Part shown: piece after piece, positions 1-7,403 of the stretch | Layout: each line of letters begins with the position of its first letter | Numbering within the stretch: position 1 is the first letter of the stretch | From: UBA1181 sp045113275 | Lineage (GTDB): Bacteria > Bacteroidota > Bacteroidia > Bacteroidales > Paludibacteraceae | Assembly (NCBI GenBank): GCA_045113275.1 | Contig: JBGUIU010000184.1 | Coordinates: forward strand, 14,448 to 78,447 | Reading direction: 5' to 3' | DNA: 64,000 nt | Made by a program: the position numbers and the translations under genes | The notes under the pieces: model-generated | What the model was told of the DNA's origin: nothing | The model's input: only the letters and a program-made list of their open reading frames with translations | Databases searched by the model: none

Positions 1-113
1 CGCAAGTGTTTGCCGTTGAATGGTGCTTCTTGTTCCGGCTGTGTCACAATCACGTCCAAAGGATTCCAAAAAGCGAAAGAACTCATCGATAATTCACCTA
101 AGGAGATTCTCAT
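1..113 (-). CDS. Possible N-terminal part of an unrecognised protein (cut by window edge)
   Basis: Reading the minus strand from an ATG at 113, 37 codons stay open to the window edge (start MRISLGELSMSSFAFWNPLD). It begins 36 nt after the stop of the methyltransferase at 150-815 and could be the next gene of that operon. I do not recognise the sequence and see no domain in so short a piece. A chance open frame is possible; the neighbouring sequence is needed to decide. Confidence 0.3.
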   Translation of the reverse strand, partial: MRISLGELSMSSFAFWNPLDVIVTQPEQEAPFNGKHL

Positions 114-149
114 GTGGACCTATTGTTCTCCAAACATTCAGAACTGATT

Positions 150-815
150 TCATTTTCTACATACGCACCATAGTATCGCATTATCCGTATGGATTTCCAC
201 CTCTGAATATCGTTCCTCAAGAAGTTTCCTTACCTCTTCCTCTGTATGGAAAGGAGGCGTGAACCAACCTTTTGGTGCTAGTACGTGATTCACCACCCAG
301 TCCGTTCGTCGCAATTGACCTCGAATATAGAAACAAGCAATGAATTGGCCTCCAGTTTTCAATACTCGACAGGTCTCATCAAAAGCTTTTATCTTGTCGG
401 GAAACGCATGAAATCCATTCATGCTCATCACAACATCTATGCTTTGACTCTCGAATGGTAATGCCCCCACGTCTCCTTGACATAAGCTTATATGATCCAC
501 TCCATCCAATCGCTGACGTGCTTGCCGCAACATATCCTCACTATAATCAAGACAAATAATTTTTGCGGCAGTGAGATTCTTCCATTTCGTGTCGGTAAAA
601 ACTGCCGTGCCACAAGGAACATCCAGAATTGTCCCTGAAAATTCATCGGGAATGAACGATAACATTCTTTGCGTGATAGCTATATCATCAGTTCCTCCCC
701 AGAAGAATTTAATATATGCTTTGGATAAAATGTTCCCTTGCGTTAAGACTCCGTCGTAAATATTCTTGGAATCGTGGTATGCACCTTTAATTTTATCATT
801 TTGTTCTGCTATCAT
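150..815 (-). CDS. Class I SAM-dependent methyltransferase
   Basis: A 221-residue Rossmann-fold methyltransferase of the UbiE/Methyltransf_11 type. Motif I is visible as ILDVPCGTAVF at residues 63-73, the acidic residue ending strand beta2 is Asp90, and the post-motif QGDVGALPF lies near 113-121, followed by SIDVVMSMNGFHAFPD, the usual strand beta4 region. The C-terminal part (RGQLRRTDWVV...) would form the substrate lid. The substrate cannot be told from sequence; small-molecule methylation is the usual role of this type. It is cytosolic, with no signal or membrane segment. It has its own -7 element TACTTTTG just upstream and a 15-bp palindrome behind that, so it is probably transcribed separately from the metal operon to its right. 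It is not clearly tied to that operon by function. Confidence 0.8.
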   Translation of the reverse strand: MIAEQNDKIKGAYHDSKNIYDGVLTQGNILSKAYIKFFWGGTDDIAITQRMLSFIPDEFSGTILDVPCGTAVFTDTKWKNLTAAKIICLDYSEDMLRQARQRLDGVDHISLCQGDVGALPFESQSIDVVMSMNGFHAFPDKIKAFDETCRVLKTGGQFIACFYIRGQLRRTDWVVNHVLAPKGWFTPPFHTEEEVRKLLEERYSEVEIHTDNAILWCVCRK

Positions 816-838
816 ATTCGTTACTTTTGATTATGACA

Positions 839-846
839 CAAAAGTA
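839..846 (-). promoter_or_regulatory. -7 promoter element of the methyltransferase gene
   Basis: Minus-strand TACTTTTG matches the Bacteroidetes -7 consensus TAnnTTTG and lies 24 nt before the start codon at 815. No good -33 TTG lies at the usual 19-21 bp. Confidence 0.5.
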
Positions 847-858
847 CAAAAGGGGTTC

Positions 859-873
859 TGCAACTTGGTTGCA
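859..873. promoter_or_regulatory. 15-bp palindrome TGCAAC-TTG-GTTGCA, candidate operator
   Basis: A perfect inverted repeat with 6-bp arms and a 3-bp centre lies 12 bp upstream of the -7 element, that is between the expected -33 and -7 boxes of the methyltransferase promoter. This placement suits a repressor site, but no regulator can be named. It could also be chance. Confidence 0.35.
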
Positions 874-888
874 ATGTGAAATACGATT

Positions 889-993
889 CTAAAAACTATA
901 TTTGACTTTAGCCCCAAGCTCCGAATTATCCTTATAAATAGCGAACATACCTGCATTGGCACGGAACCAATCAAAGCCCGCTGTGAGTGTGAT
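889..993 (-). pseudogene. Remnant of an outer-membrane beta-barrel C-terminus
   Basis: The minus strand encodes 34 residues, starting ITLTAGFDWFRANAG and ending LGAKVKYSF followed by a TAG stop. Alternating hydrophobic/polar residues and a terminal Phe are the signature of the last strands of an outer-membrane barrel such as a TonB-dependent receptor. The frame is closed by an in-frame TAA immediately upstream, and it has no start codon or signal peptide. It is therefore the broken tail of a former outer-membrane protein gene. The complete TonB receptor nearby (2268-4400) ends differently, in VRYVMK, so this is not a simple copy of its end. Confidence 0.5.
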
Positions 994-995
994 TT

Positions 996-1026
996 AAAAA
1001 AAATAAGAGGGAAGCCCCTCTTATTT
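996..1026 (-). terminator. Rho-independent terminator of the metal-uptake operon
   Basis: A perfect 11-bp stem (1001-1011 with 1016-1026), a 4-nt loop and a run of eight T residues on the minus strand. It overlaps the stop codon of the lipoprotein gene that ends at 1021. Confidence 0.85.
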
Positions 1027-2241
1027 CTCAAAACTATAGAAGAATGAAGGAAATCCCGTAACCGTTATCACCCTCGATTCTATATTTCCCGTATTAGGGT
1101 CATACGTACAAAATCCATTGTATTCCTCATTGGCTGATCCATATACTATCTTACCTTTATGTATGCCCATGGCGATACCATGTCCGTTAGAATGTGGTAG
1201 TCCGTTGATGACCTTTACAGTTTTATTATAAAGATCAACAATCACAGGCGCACCCGTACGTGCAGTGTATGTATTGGTATTTTCTGGATCAAGACCTATC
1301 GCATAACCATAGGCATAGAGAATACCATTGGAAGTGTATTGACACTTTGCAAGGATATTGAGGTAATCACATTTAAGTCCTTCTACTTTTGTGCTTGTTA
1401 GATTGAAAGTATAACTTGGATCAAAGTCTGTTTCTCCCTTCTTGATACGGGCAATACCAGCGTCCAGTCCTGGAATATAACCGAAAGAACCGACACAGTT
1501 GATATAAAGGTCTCCATTCTCATCCTCGAAGATGGATTGGTTATCAATCGGACGAGTTGGTCCACAGATGCCAAGCGATGTATTACGGATTCGTTTTATG
1601 AAACTATCATCCGAAACGTTGTAAAGAGCCATTTCAATAGCATTCTCCGTCGGCATCCATTGCGAATTATACTGTTCCAAAGCAACGTACAGAATATTAT
1701 CACGTATATACATAGCACCTGGATAAGCGGATACACCCTCGTTGTGAAGTGATGAGACATCAATTCTTGACAACTCCTTCATGGTTATTGGATTAAATGC
1801 AATGATCAAATCCAAGCTTTGGCAACATACGTAAGCCTTTTCTGCACTTGCTTCTACTACGATGGCTGCACTTGAGTTGGCAGGAAGTGTCATAGCACCT
1901 TGAAGTTCAAGTTGCTGTGAGTTATTAAGAACATAGCGTTTCAATTTCAATTCTGTACCACCCATGTAATCTGGGAAGACATAGATGTTTCCACTTGGGC
2001 AGACACAAGGATACGAACCGAATCCAAGAGGTATCGCATTTCTATTGTCATAATTAATGCCACCACCGAAATTGCTTATCGCTTGTAAATAACCGCTTCC
2101 GCTATCGCCCGAAGGGTTGGTGACGGTGGTTGAGAAAAGAATCTTTCCTGAGGCTGACTGCTGATCTATTTCATCCTCTTTTTTACATGCTGAAAATAAA
2201 CTAGCAAAAGCTACGGCTAAAAATAAATACTTAGTTTTCAT
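1021..2241 (-). CDS. DUF4374/XusB-like surface lipoprotein
   Basis: A 406-residue lipoprotein. The signal peptide ends in SLFSAC, and Lys-Lys-Glu follows the lipidated Cys, a charged context typical of surface export in Bacteroidetes. The body reads as repeated beta-strand units (for example GNIYVFPDYMGG, DNILYVALEQYN, GDLYINCVGSFGY), consistent with a beta-propeller of the DUF4374 type. In Bacteroides, DUF4374 lipoproteins such as XusB sit beside a TonB receptor and bind ferric siderophores. Here the gene is the last of an operon, 26 bp after a TonB receptor, which supports a substrate-capture role. The family assignment is from general pattern and context, not from a search. Substrate (iron chelate, haem, zinc or other) is unknown. 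No PepSY reductase gene, the usual third partner, is present. Confidence 0.65.
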   Translation of the reverse strand: MKTKYLFLAVAFASLFSACKKEDEIDQQSASGKILFSTTVTNPSGDSGSGYLQAISNFGGGINYDNRNAIPLGFGSYPCVCPSGNIYVFPDYMGGTELKLKRYVLNNSQQLELQGAMTLPANSSAAIVVEASAEKAYVCCQSLDLIIAFNPITMKELSRIDVSSLHNEGVSAYPGAMYIRDNILYVALEQYNSQWMPTENAIEMALYNVSDDSFIKRIRNTSLGICGPTRPIDNQSIFEDENGDLYINCVGSFGYIPGLDAGIARIKKGETDFDPSYTFNLTSTKVEGLKCDYLNILAKCQYTSNGILYAYGYAIGLDPENTNTYTARTGAPVIVDLYNKTVKVINGLPHSNGHGIAMGIHKGKIVYGSANEEYNGFCTYDPNTGNIESRVITVTGFPSFFYSFEK

Positions 2242-2267
2242 CTGTTTATGATTTATGTTTGATTATT

Positions 2268-4400
2268 TTATTTCATTACATATCTTACTTTGAATGCAAA
2301 GTTTCTTCCTGGAAGCGGACGGTTGAGGTCTGAATAAACCGTTTGGTCTGTCAGATTCTTCACTTTGAAAGAGAGGGTCCACATGTCATTTAAGAAACTA
2401 TGTTCTATTCCTGTATCGATGGTGAATGAGGTCGGTATCTTTCGATCTTGGTACTTACTCATTTCGAAATCATAGAAATATTCGTGGATATAAGAAGCAT
2501 CCACTAGGAAACGACTATTTTGTTTTTTTCCTCCGAACAGATTTTCCTTATGTAGCTCCAATCCGAAGTTGGCTAACAAGTAAGGAATATTAGGCATACG
2601 CATATCGTAGGTTGGGTTAGGAGAGGAAGACCCTGTTTCTGTCTCTCTACGATCACGAAGGTCTTGGTACGTGATGTTGCCATAGAGATAAAGAATAGGA
2701 GCCACATCCCCTTTGAATTCAAATTCAACACCGTTAGATTGTACTGTTCCGAAATTAGCATAGCGAGCCATGGAAGGAATCATATCTGCTTGATAACGAA
2801 TCATATCATGAAGGAGGTTGAAGAAATAATTTCCTTCGATTTCGATGAATCCATATTTGTTGTTACGGTGATATAGCAGTCCGGCATTGAGACCATTGCA
2901 TCGTTCAGGTTTAAGGTCGGTAGCAGGAAGTATCGAGTAACCGTTTCCGACCAATTCCTCCGACGTTGGTATTCTTACTTCTGAACTGAATGATGCTTTT
3001 GCTAATAATCGATTGTTTATTTTATATCGTAACGATTCACTTCCGCCCCAGTAATTTTGATTAAGACTGATCTCTTTTGGGTTGTTGATGAATGTTTGCT
3101 CCAATACTTTAGTGTCGGATGAGAAGTTGAAATTCTTGATGGTGGTGGCGCTCATGAATTTATTATCTAATAAAGTCAAGTCATACGAGAACCCCACGGT
3201 AAAGCTTGTCATCTGACTTGGAAAGTTGGTTTGATAGCCAAAGGAGAGATCCATGAGTTCATTTTTAGGTTTTTGTCTTGTATGTGTGGCATAAAGGTTT
3301 AGATTGAATGCGTTATGTTTATTTAATAGATAGTTCAAATTCAATTTCGAAGTAAAATCATGTGTTCTATTATCGGAGTCTGATGCATAGTTGCCTTGTT
3401 CTCCTCCATAGGCTGAAACTGCATTGTAACGCGAGCCGTCCCAGCCATAGCGATAGGGTGCTGCATCGTAAAGACCATTCTGTCCATAGCTGTAGCAAGA
3501 ACTGAAATCAAAATCGAGTCCATCCGTTAGAAAATTGTTTCGTTTTAATGTGATGGCAGCAATTCCTGCTTGACCATGCGTATATGCTTCACGAATATCA
3601 AAATCTATACCCTGTATTTCCGCATTAGTGGCAGTATAAACAAGTTCCATTTTCACCTCATCGAAGTACCATTTGGTAGCCTTAAGTGAACCACCAACCA
3701 TAGCCTTTTTAAAGCGATCATGATCTCGTTTCACCACCTGATTGTCTAAGTTCGGCAGTTGCATCTCATAACTATTGTCAGAATACGTAAGGACACCCCC
3801 CAATCCAAATTGCAATCCCGTCTTTTTGTTGTTACGTTTGAAAGCCGAGTTTAGTTTATGCGTATTGAAAGAAGCTATCTCGTAACTAGCATCCAGATAT
3901 ACAGGAGGATATTCCTTGGTAACAACATTCACCGCTCCACCTAATGCAGAACCACCAAAACGATATGGTACGATGCCTTTGTAAACCTCAATACGTTCAA
4001 TCATATCGGTTGGAACATCATTCAGCGACATATAATCACTAAGTTGTCCGATAGCTGCTTCGTCTATATAGATACCCATTCGTTTGCCTTCCAGTCCACG
4101 AACCGATATTCTTGAAGCACTTCCCACACCACCTGTGTTTCGTACGGTAATACCTGTGGTACGAGCTAGGGCGTCGTTGATATTGGAGGTTGTACCTTCT
4201 AATTGTTTGACGGAAATGACAGAAATAGGCATTGTTGCTTCTCGCATCTCGCGTATTTCATTACGACCTTCGACAGTTACTTCTTCCAGTTCAACGTCAG
4301 GAACCACATCAATTACTTCTTGTGCAAGAGCGCTTGTGATTGTTAATCCTGCCATCATCATCATAAAAACTTTTTTGTTTGCTTGCTGTAACGTCTTCAT
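2268..4400 (-). CDS. TonB-dependent outer-membrane receptor
   Basis: A 710-residue receptor with a signal peptide (cleavage near Ala26-Gln27) and a plug domain at about 38-160, including VTVEGRNEIR, the VRNTGG...RISVRGLEGKR...YIDEA segment and IERIEVYKGIVPYRFGGSALGGAVNVVTK. A 22-strand barrel follows to the C-terminus. It lacks the N-terminal carboxypeptidase-regulatory domain found in SusC-type receptors, so it belongs to the shorter siderophore/metal/cobalamin class. It should move a metal or metal chelate across the outer membrane using ExbBD-TonB energy. It sits between a ZIP transporter (40 bp upstream) and a DUF4374-like lipoprotein (26 bp downstream) on the same strand, which points to one uptake operon. 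The last residue is Lys, not the usual aromatic; the gene otherwise looks complete. Confidence 0.9.
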   Translation of the reverse strand: MKTLQQANKKVFMMMMAGLTITSALAQEVIDVVPDVELEEVTVEGRNEIREMREATMPISVISVKQLEGTTSNINDALARTTGITVRNTGGVGSASRISVRGLEGKRMGIYIDEAAIGQLSDYMSLNDVPTDMIERIEVYKGIVPYRFGGSALGGAVNVVTKEYPPVYLDASYEIASFNTHKLNSAFKRNNKKTGLQFGLGGVLTYSDNSYEMQLPNLDNQVVKRDHDRFKKAMVGGSLKATKWYFDEVKMELVYTATNAEIQGIDFDIREAYTHGQAGIAAITLKRNNFLTDGLDFDFSSCYSYGQNGLYDAAPYRYGWDGSRYNAVSAYGGEQGNYASDSDNRTHDFTSKLNLNYLLNKHNAFNLNLYATHTRQKPKNELMDLSFGYQTNFPSQMTSFTVGFSYDLTLLDNKFMSATTIKNFNFSSDTKVLEQTFINNPKEISLNQNYWGGSESLRYKINNRLLAKASFSSEVRIPTSEELVGNGYSILPATDLKPERCNGLNAGLLYHRNNKYGFIEIEGNYFFNLLHDMIRYQADMIPSMARYANFGTVQSNGVEFEFKGDVAPILYLYGNITYQDLRDRRETETGSSSPNPTYDMRMPNIPYLLANFGLELHKENLFGGKKQNSRFLVDASYIHEYFYDFEMSKYQDRKIPTSFTIDTGIEHSFLNDMWTLSFKVKNLTDQTVYSDLNRPLPGRNFAFKVRYVMK

Positions 4401-4440
4401 TTTTTGAAAATTTATTATTTGTATTTTATTTGTATAAGGA

Positions 4441-5211
4441 TTATGAACCTTCGAAAAAAGTGAGTGGTACTTGATCCAACACCATCATCATGGCAAACCC
4501 CACGGCAAAACCTATCGTTCCAAGATTAGAATGTTTCCCTTGAGATGCCTCAGGAATGAGTTCCTCTATAACGACATAGAGCATTGCACCAGCGGCGAAA
4601 CTTAGCAGATAAGGCATGGCTGCTGTAGCCATTGAAGCTAATAGGATCACGAGGATACTACCGATTGGCTCTACTACGCCACTTAATGTGCCAATACCGA
4701 AAGCTTTGATTCGACTATTGCCGGCACTGCGAAGAGGCATTGAGATAATAGCACCTTCCGGAATGTTTTGAATGGCAATTCCTACCGAAAGAGCTAAGGC
4801 TTCTGTCATACTAAACTGAGAAGCTGCAGCACCTGCAATGGTTACACCCACTGCCATTCCTTCAGGAAAGTTATGAATAGTTACAGCCAATGCTAACATA
4901 GTCGTTCGGGATAATTTACTTCTCGGTCCTTCATGTCCGCCCTTTGGATGAATATGCGGTGTGATTAAATCTATCAGAAACAAGAAGGCGAAACCGCCTA
5001 AAAGAGCAAATGTGACAGCCCAGATATTCCCCCTCTCAATTGCAGGAAGGATAAGAGACCACACAGCAGCAGCCACCATCACACCAGATGCGAAACCCAA
5101 TAGTGCTTTTTGTGGCAATTCGGGTATCTCTTTCTTCATGAAGAAGACAAAAGCAGCACCTAATGTTGTGCCTAGAAATGGAATTATCAAGGTTATGATG
5201 ATGGCGCTCAT
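4441..5211 (-). CDS. ZIP-family metal transporter
   Basis: A 256-residue inner-membrane protein with about eight hydrophobic segments. The two family signatures are present: HNFPEG at 113-118 in TM4 and QNIPEG at 148-153 in TM5, which together form the metal site. A histidine-rich loop, PHIHPKGGHEG (85-95), precedes TM4. Relatives such as ZupT carry Zn(II), Fe(II) and Mn(II) into the cytoplasm. The gene lies 17 bp after the small membrane protein at 5229 and 40 bp before the TonB receptor, so outer- and inner-membrane steps of divalent-metal import are probably co-expressed. The precise metal cannot be read from sequence. Confidence 0.9.
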   Translation of the reverse strand: MSAIIITLIIPFLGTTLGAAFVFFMKKEIPELPQKALLGFASGVMVAAAVWSLILPAIERGNIWAVTFALLGGFAFLFLIDLITPHIHPKGGHEGPRSKLSRTTMLALAVTIHNFPEGMAVGVTIAGAAASQFSMTEALALSVGIAIQNIPEGAIISMPLRSAGNSRIKAFGIGTLSGVVEPIGSILVILLASMATAAMPYLLSFAAGAMLYVVIEELIPEASQGKHSNLGTIGFAVGFAMMMVLDQVPLTFFEGS

Positions 5212-5228
5212 ACGTGTGTCGGGTTTAT

Positions 5229-5624
5229 TTATTGCTGTTTCATTTCACGTCGTGAGAAGATAAATAAGTATATGCCTGCGATGATCATCACTGGATGAAT
5301 CATCAACTGAACAGGACTAAACTCCATGATGAGTTCTGATGCGTGTAGGATGTTGAAGACCATCATAATGGTGGCAAGCACAAAATTGATGAGACGCATC
5401 GTTTTGCTCGAACGATACTGCATGCATAGAAGTCCGCACATTGGCATAAAGAAGGAGAGGAAAATCATGAAAGCCATCATGCCGACAGATGCTTCACCTG
5501 TTGCATCCGGCATTGTGACATTAGCTCCCCAGAAAATAGGTAATAAATCGGTTAACATGTGCATGGCAAATCCTACCATGATGACTACCCACATAAAAGA
5601 TACTTTGCTTATTCCTTTTTCCAT
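5229..5624 (-). CDS. Unrecognised four-helix membrane protein, first gene of metal operon
   Basis: A 131-residue protein with about four hydrophobic segments (near 9-30, 47-68, 78-98 and 106-124) and a basic tail RREMKQQ. It is rich in Met and has His residues (MHMLTD, ILHASE, MIHPVM) within or next to the membrane segments, which could contact a metal. I recognise no named family. As first gene of an operon with a ZIP transporter, TonB receptor and surface lipoprotein, it may assist metal import or sense it; that is inference only. Confidence 0.7.
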   Translation of the reverse strand: MEKGISKVSFMWVVIMVGFAMHMLTDLLPIFWGANVTMPDATGEASVGMMAFMIFLSFFMPMCGLLCMQYRSSKTMRLINFVLATIMMVFNILHASELIMEFSPVQLMIHPVMIIAGIYLFIFSRREMKQQ

Positions 5625-5659
5625 GATGTTTGTGTTTTAATAGTTTTTTTTTTTAGGTG

Positions 5660-5667
5660 CAAAGGTA
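5660..5667 (-). promoter_or_regulatory. -7 promoter element of the metal-uptake operon
   Basis: Minus-strand TACCTTTG matches TAnnTTTG exactly, 36 nt before the ATG at 5624. No clear -33 box is seen, which suggests activator dependence or a weak promoter. Confidence 0.55.
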
Positions 5668-5724
5668 CCTGCCTTTTATGTCGAGCAGAATAGCTATTTG
5701 TGTGGATTTTTACAGGTAAAATAA

Positions 5725-5741
5725 CCACTTTTAAGAGGTGG
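5725..5741. promoter_or_regulatory. Imperfect 17-bp palindrome upstream of metal operon
   Basis: CCACTTTTAAGAGGTGG has outer arms CCAC/GTGG and partial inner symmetry, about 58 bp upstream of the -7 element. It could be a site for a metal-responsive regulator, but the match to any known operator is not evident. The rest of 5668-5900 shows no convincing gene. Confidence 0.25.
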
Positions 5742-5900
5742 AAGAGGAGTGTTTCCTTTGTGTTTTTTTATTATGAAGAAGGACGATTTTGACAGGTCGA
5801 TTAAGTATGGTTCGTACAGATCTTATGAGGTTCGGTAGAGATTAAAATAGTTTTTATACTTATGGGTAGTTCAAAAAGGGATACAATGTGACAGATAACA

Positions 5901-5930
5901 GAAAAGGCTGAATTTTCATCCAGCCTTTTC
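5901..5930 (-). terminator. Terminator hairpin after nuoN
   Basis: A perfect 10-bp stem GAAAAGGCTG/CAGCCTTTTC with a 10-nt loop lies 22 nt past the end of nuoN. The following minus-strand sequence is only moderately T-rich. Confidence 0.6.
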
Positions 5931-5951
5931 TATTATTTAGAAGTAAACTTA

Positions 5952-7367
5952 TTACATTCCGAAACTGATGCTTTGGATATATTCATAAATTGGGCTGATT
6001 AAACCTAATACAAGAATACCTAACGTACAAACGATTAATCCTAAACGAGTCATAGAATCACTTTTAAATTTAGCGATAGGTGTTTCTGATTTGTTGATGA
6101 ACATAGCCTTAACAACTAGCAGATAGTAGAACAATGAGATTACGGTGTTCAGCAAAGCGATGAATACCAGTACATATTCTCCAAGTTGCATTGCCGATGC
6201 GAAGATGAAGAATTTGCTGAAGAATCCAGCGAATACTGGGATACCACCTAGAGAGAACATTGCTAGCATCATAACGAAAGCTAGTTTAGGGTTGGTGTCA
6301 TAAAGACCATTGTAATCATCCATCATCAGTTTACCTGTTTTGTTTTCAATGCTGGAAATAACACCGAAAGCAGCTAAGTTGGTAAACATATAGATGAATA
6401 AGTAGAAGACTGTTGCAGCCATACCTTGAGGAGTAGCGGCATAGACACCTAACATAATATAACCAGCTTGTGAAATAGAAGAGAAAGCTAAGAATCGTTT
6501 CAAGTTCTTTTGACGGATAGCGAATAGGTTACCAACAGTGATAGTGATAACAATAATCCACCATAAGAATCTTTCCCAAGCCTCAGGGTAGTTAGCAAAT
6601 GCTTTGACGATGATGCAGAGCATTGCAAAAGCAGCAGCACCTTTTGAAATAACAGAAAGGAAAGCTGTGACAGGTGTTGGGGCACCTTGGTATGTGTCTG
6701 CAGTCCATAAGTGGAATGGAACCAATGAAATCTTAAAGCCTAAACCAGCCATGAAGAAGATGGTTGCCATGATATGGAGTGGAGAAGGAGTGAAATTCTC
6801 CATCACGTCAAAGAAATACAATGAACCACATGTTCCATAGATCAATGAGATACCGAACAACATGACGCCAGAAGAGAATGCTGCAGTGAGAACATATTTA
6901 GCAGCTGCTTCAGGAGAGTCTTGTTCTTTCTTATTGAAGGCAACCAATGTAGCCATTGGGATAGAAGCCGTTTCCAAACCGATATAGAATAGAAGGAAAT
7001 CGCCACTAGAGATCATAAGATACATTCCAAACAAAGTTGAGAGTGTGATGAAGTAGAATTCGCCACAATGACTCATGTTCTTTGTCTTGTTCCATTCAAA
7101 AGCAAATAAAAACACAAGGAAAGTGCCAATGTTTAAAAAGCTCTTAACAAAGCAGTGAATGTCTGAAGTTATATACATTCCACCAAAAGATTCAGCATCA
7201 CCAATGTTCCAACGAAAACTTAGATATGTGTGAATGGCAAATAAGCCAATTGCTAAATACTGAAATCTTTTCTTGTTGCTGATGAAAAGATCAGCCAACA
7301 AGACTAAAATCATCACCACTACTAGAGAAATTTCGTGGTTCATTATTAGAAAATTACTATAATCCAT
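5952..7367 (-). CDS. nuoN: Complex I subunit N (antiporter-like membrane subunit)
   Basis: A 471-residue polytopic protein with about 14 membrane helices, matching NuoN length in the family. The conserved proton-channel features are visible: Glu in GLETASIPMATLVAF (TM5 region), Lys in GLGFKISLVPFHLWTADTYQGAPTPVTAFLSVISKGAA (TM7-TM8) and the LKRFLAFSSISQAGYIMLG segment. It is the last gene of the eleven-gene nuo operon, 36 bp after nuoM. It forms one of the three antiporter-like proton-pumping modules in the inner membrane. Confidence 0.95.
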   Translation of the reverse strand: MDYSNFLIMNHEISLVVVMILVLLADLFISNKKRFQYLAIGLFAIHTYLSFRWNIGDAESFGGMYITSDIHCFVKSFLNIGTFLVFLFAFEWNKTKNMSHCGEFYFITLSTLFGMYLMISSGDFLLFYIGLETASIPMATLVAFNKKEQDSPEAAAKYVLTAAFSSGVMLFGISLIYGTCGSLYFFDVMENFTPSPLHIMATIFFMAGLGFKISLVPFHLWTADTYQGAPTPVTAFLSVISKGAAAFAMLCIIVKAFANYPEAWERFLWWIIVITITVGNLFAIRQKNLKRFLAFSSISQAGYIMLGVYAATPQGMAATVFYLFIYMFTNLAAFGVISSIENKTGKLMMDDYNGLYDTNPKLAFVMMLAMFSLGGIPVFAGFFSKFFIFASAMQLGEYVLVFIALLNTVISLFYYLLVVKAMFINKSETPIAKFKSDSMTRLGLIVCTLGILVLGLISPIYEYIQSISFGM

Positions 7368-7403
7368 ATTCTACTATAGTTTTATCAATTATCAGACAAT
7401 CAA

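Noticed and set aside
831..1031. 66-codon open frame on the minus strand
   Set aside because: It crosses the terminator stem in a different frame from the barrel remnant and has no features; the barrel frame explains the region better.
5774..5840. Short plus-strand frame starting MKKDDFDRSIKYG
   Set aside because: Only 21 codons, no homology I recognise, and no promoter or terminator to support it.
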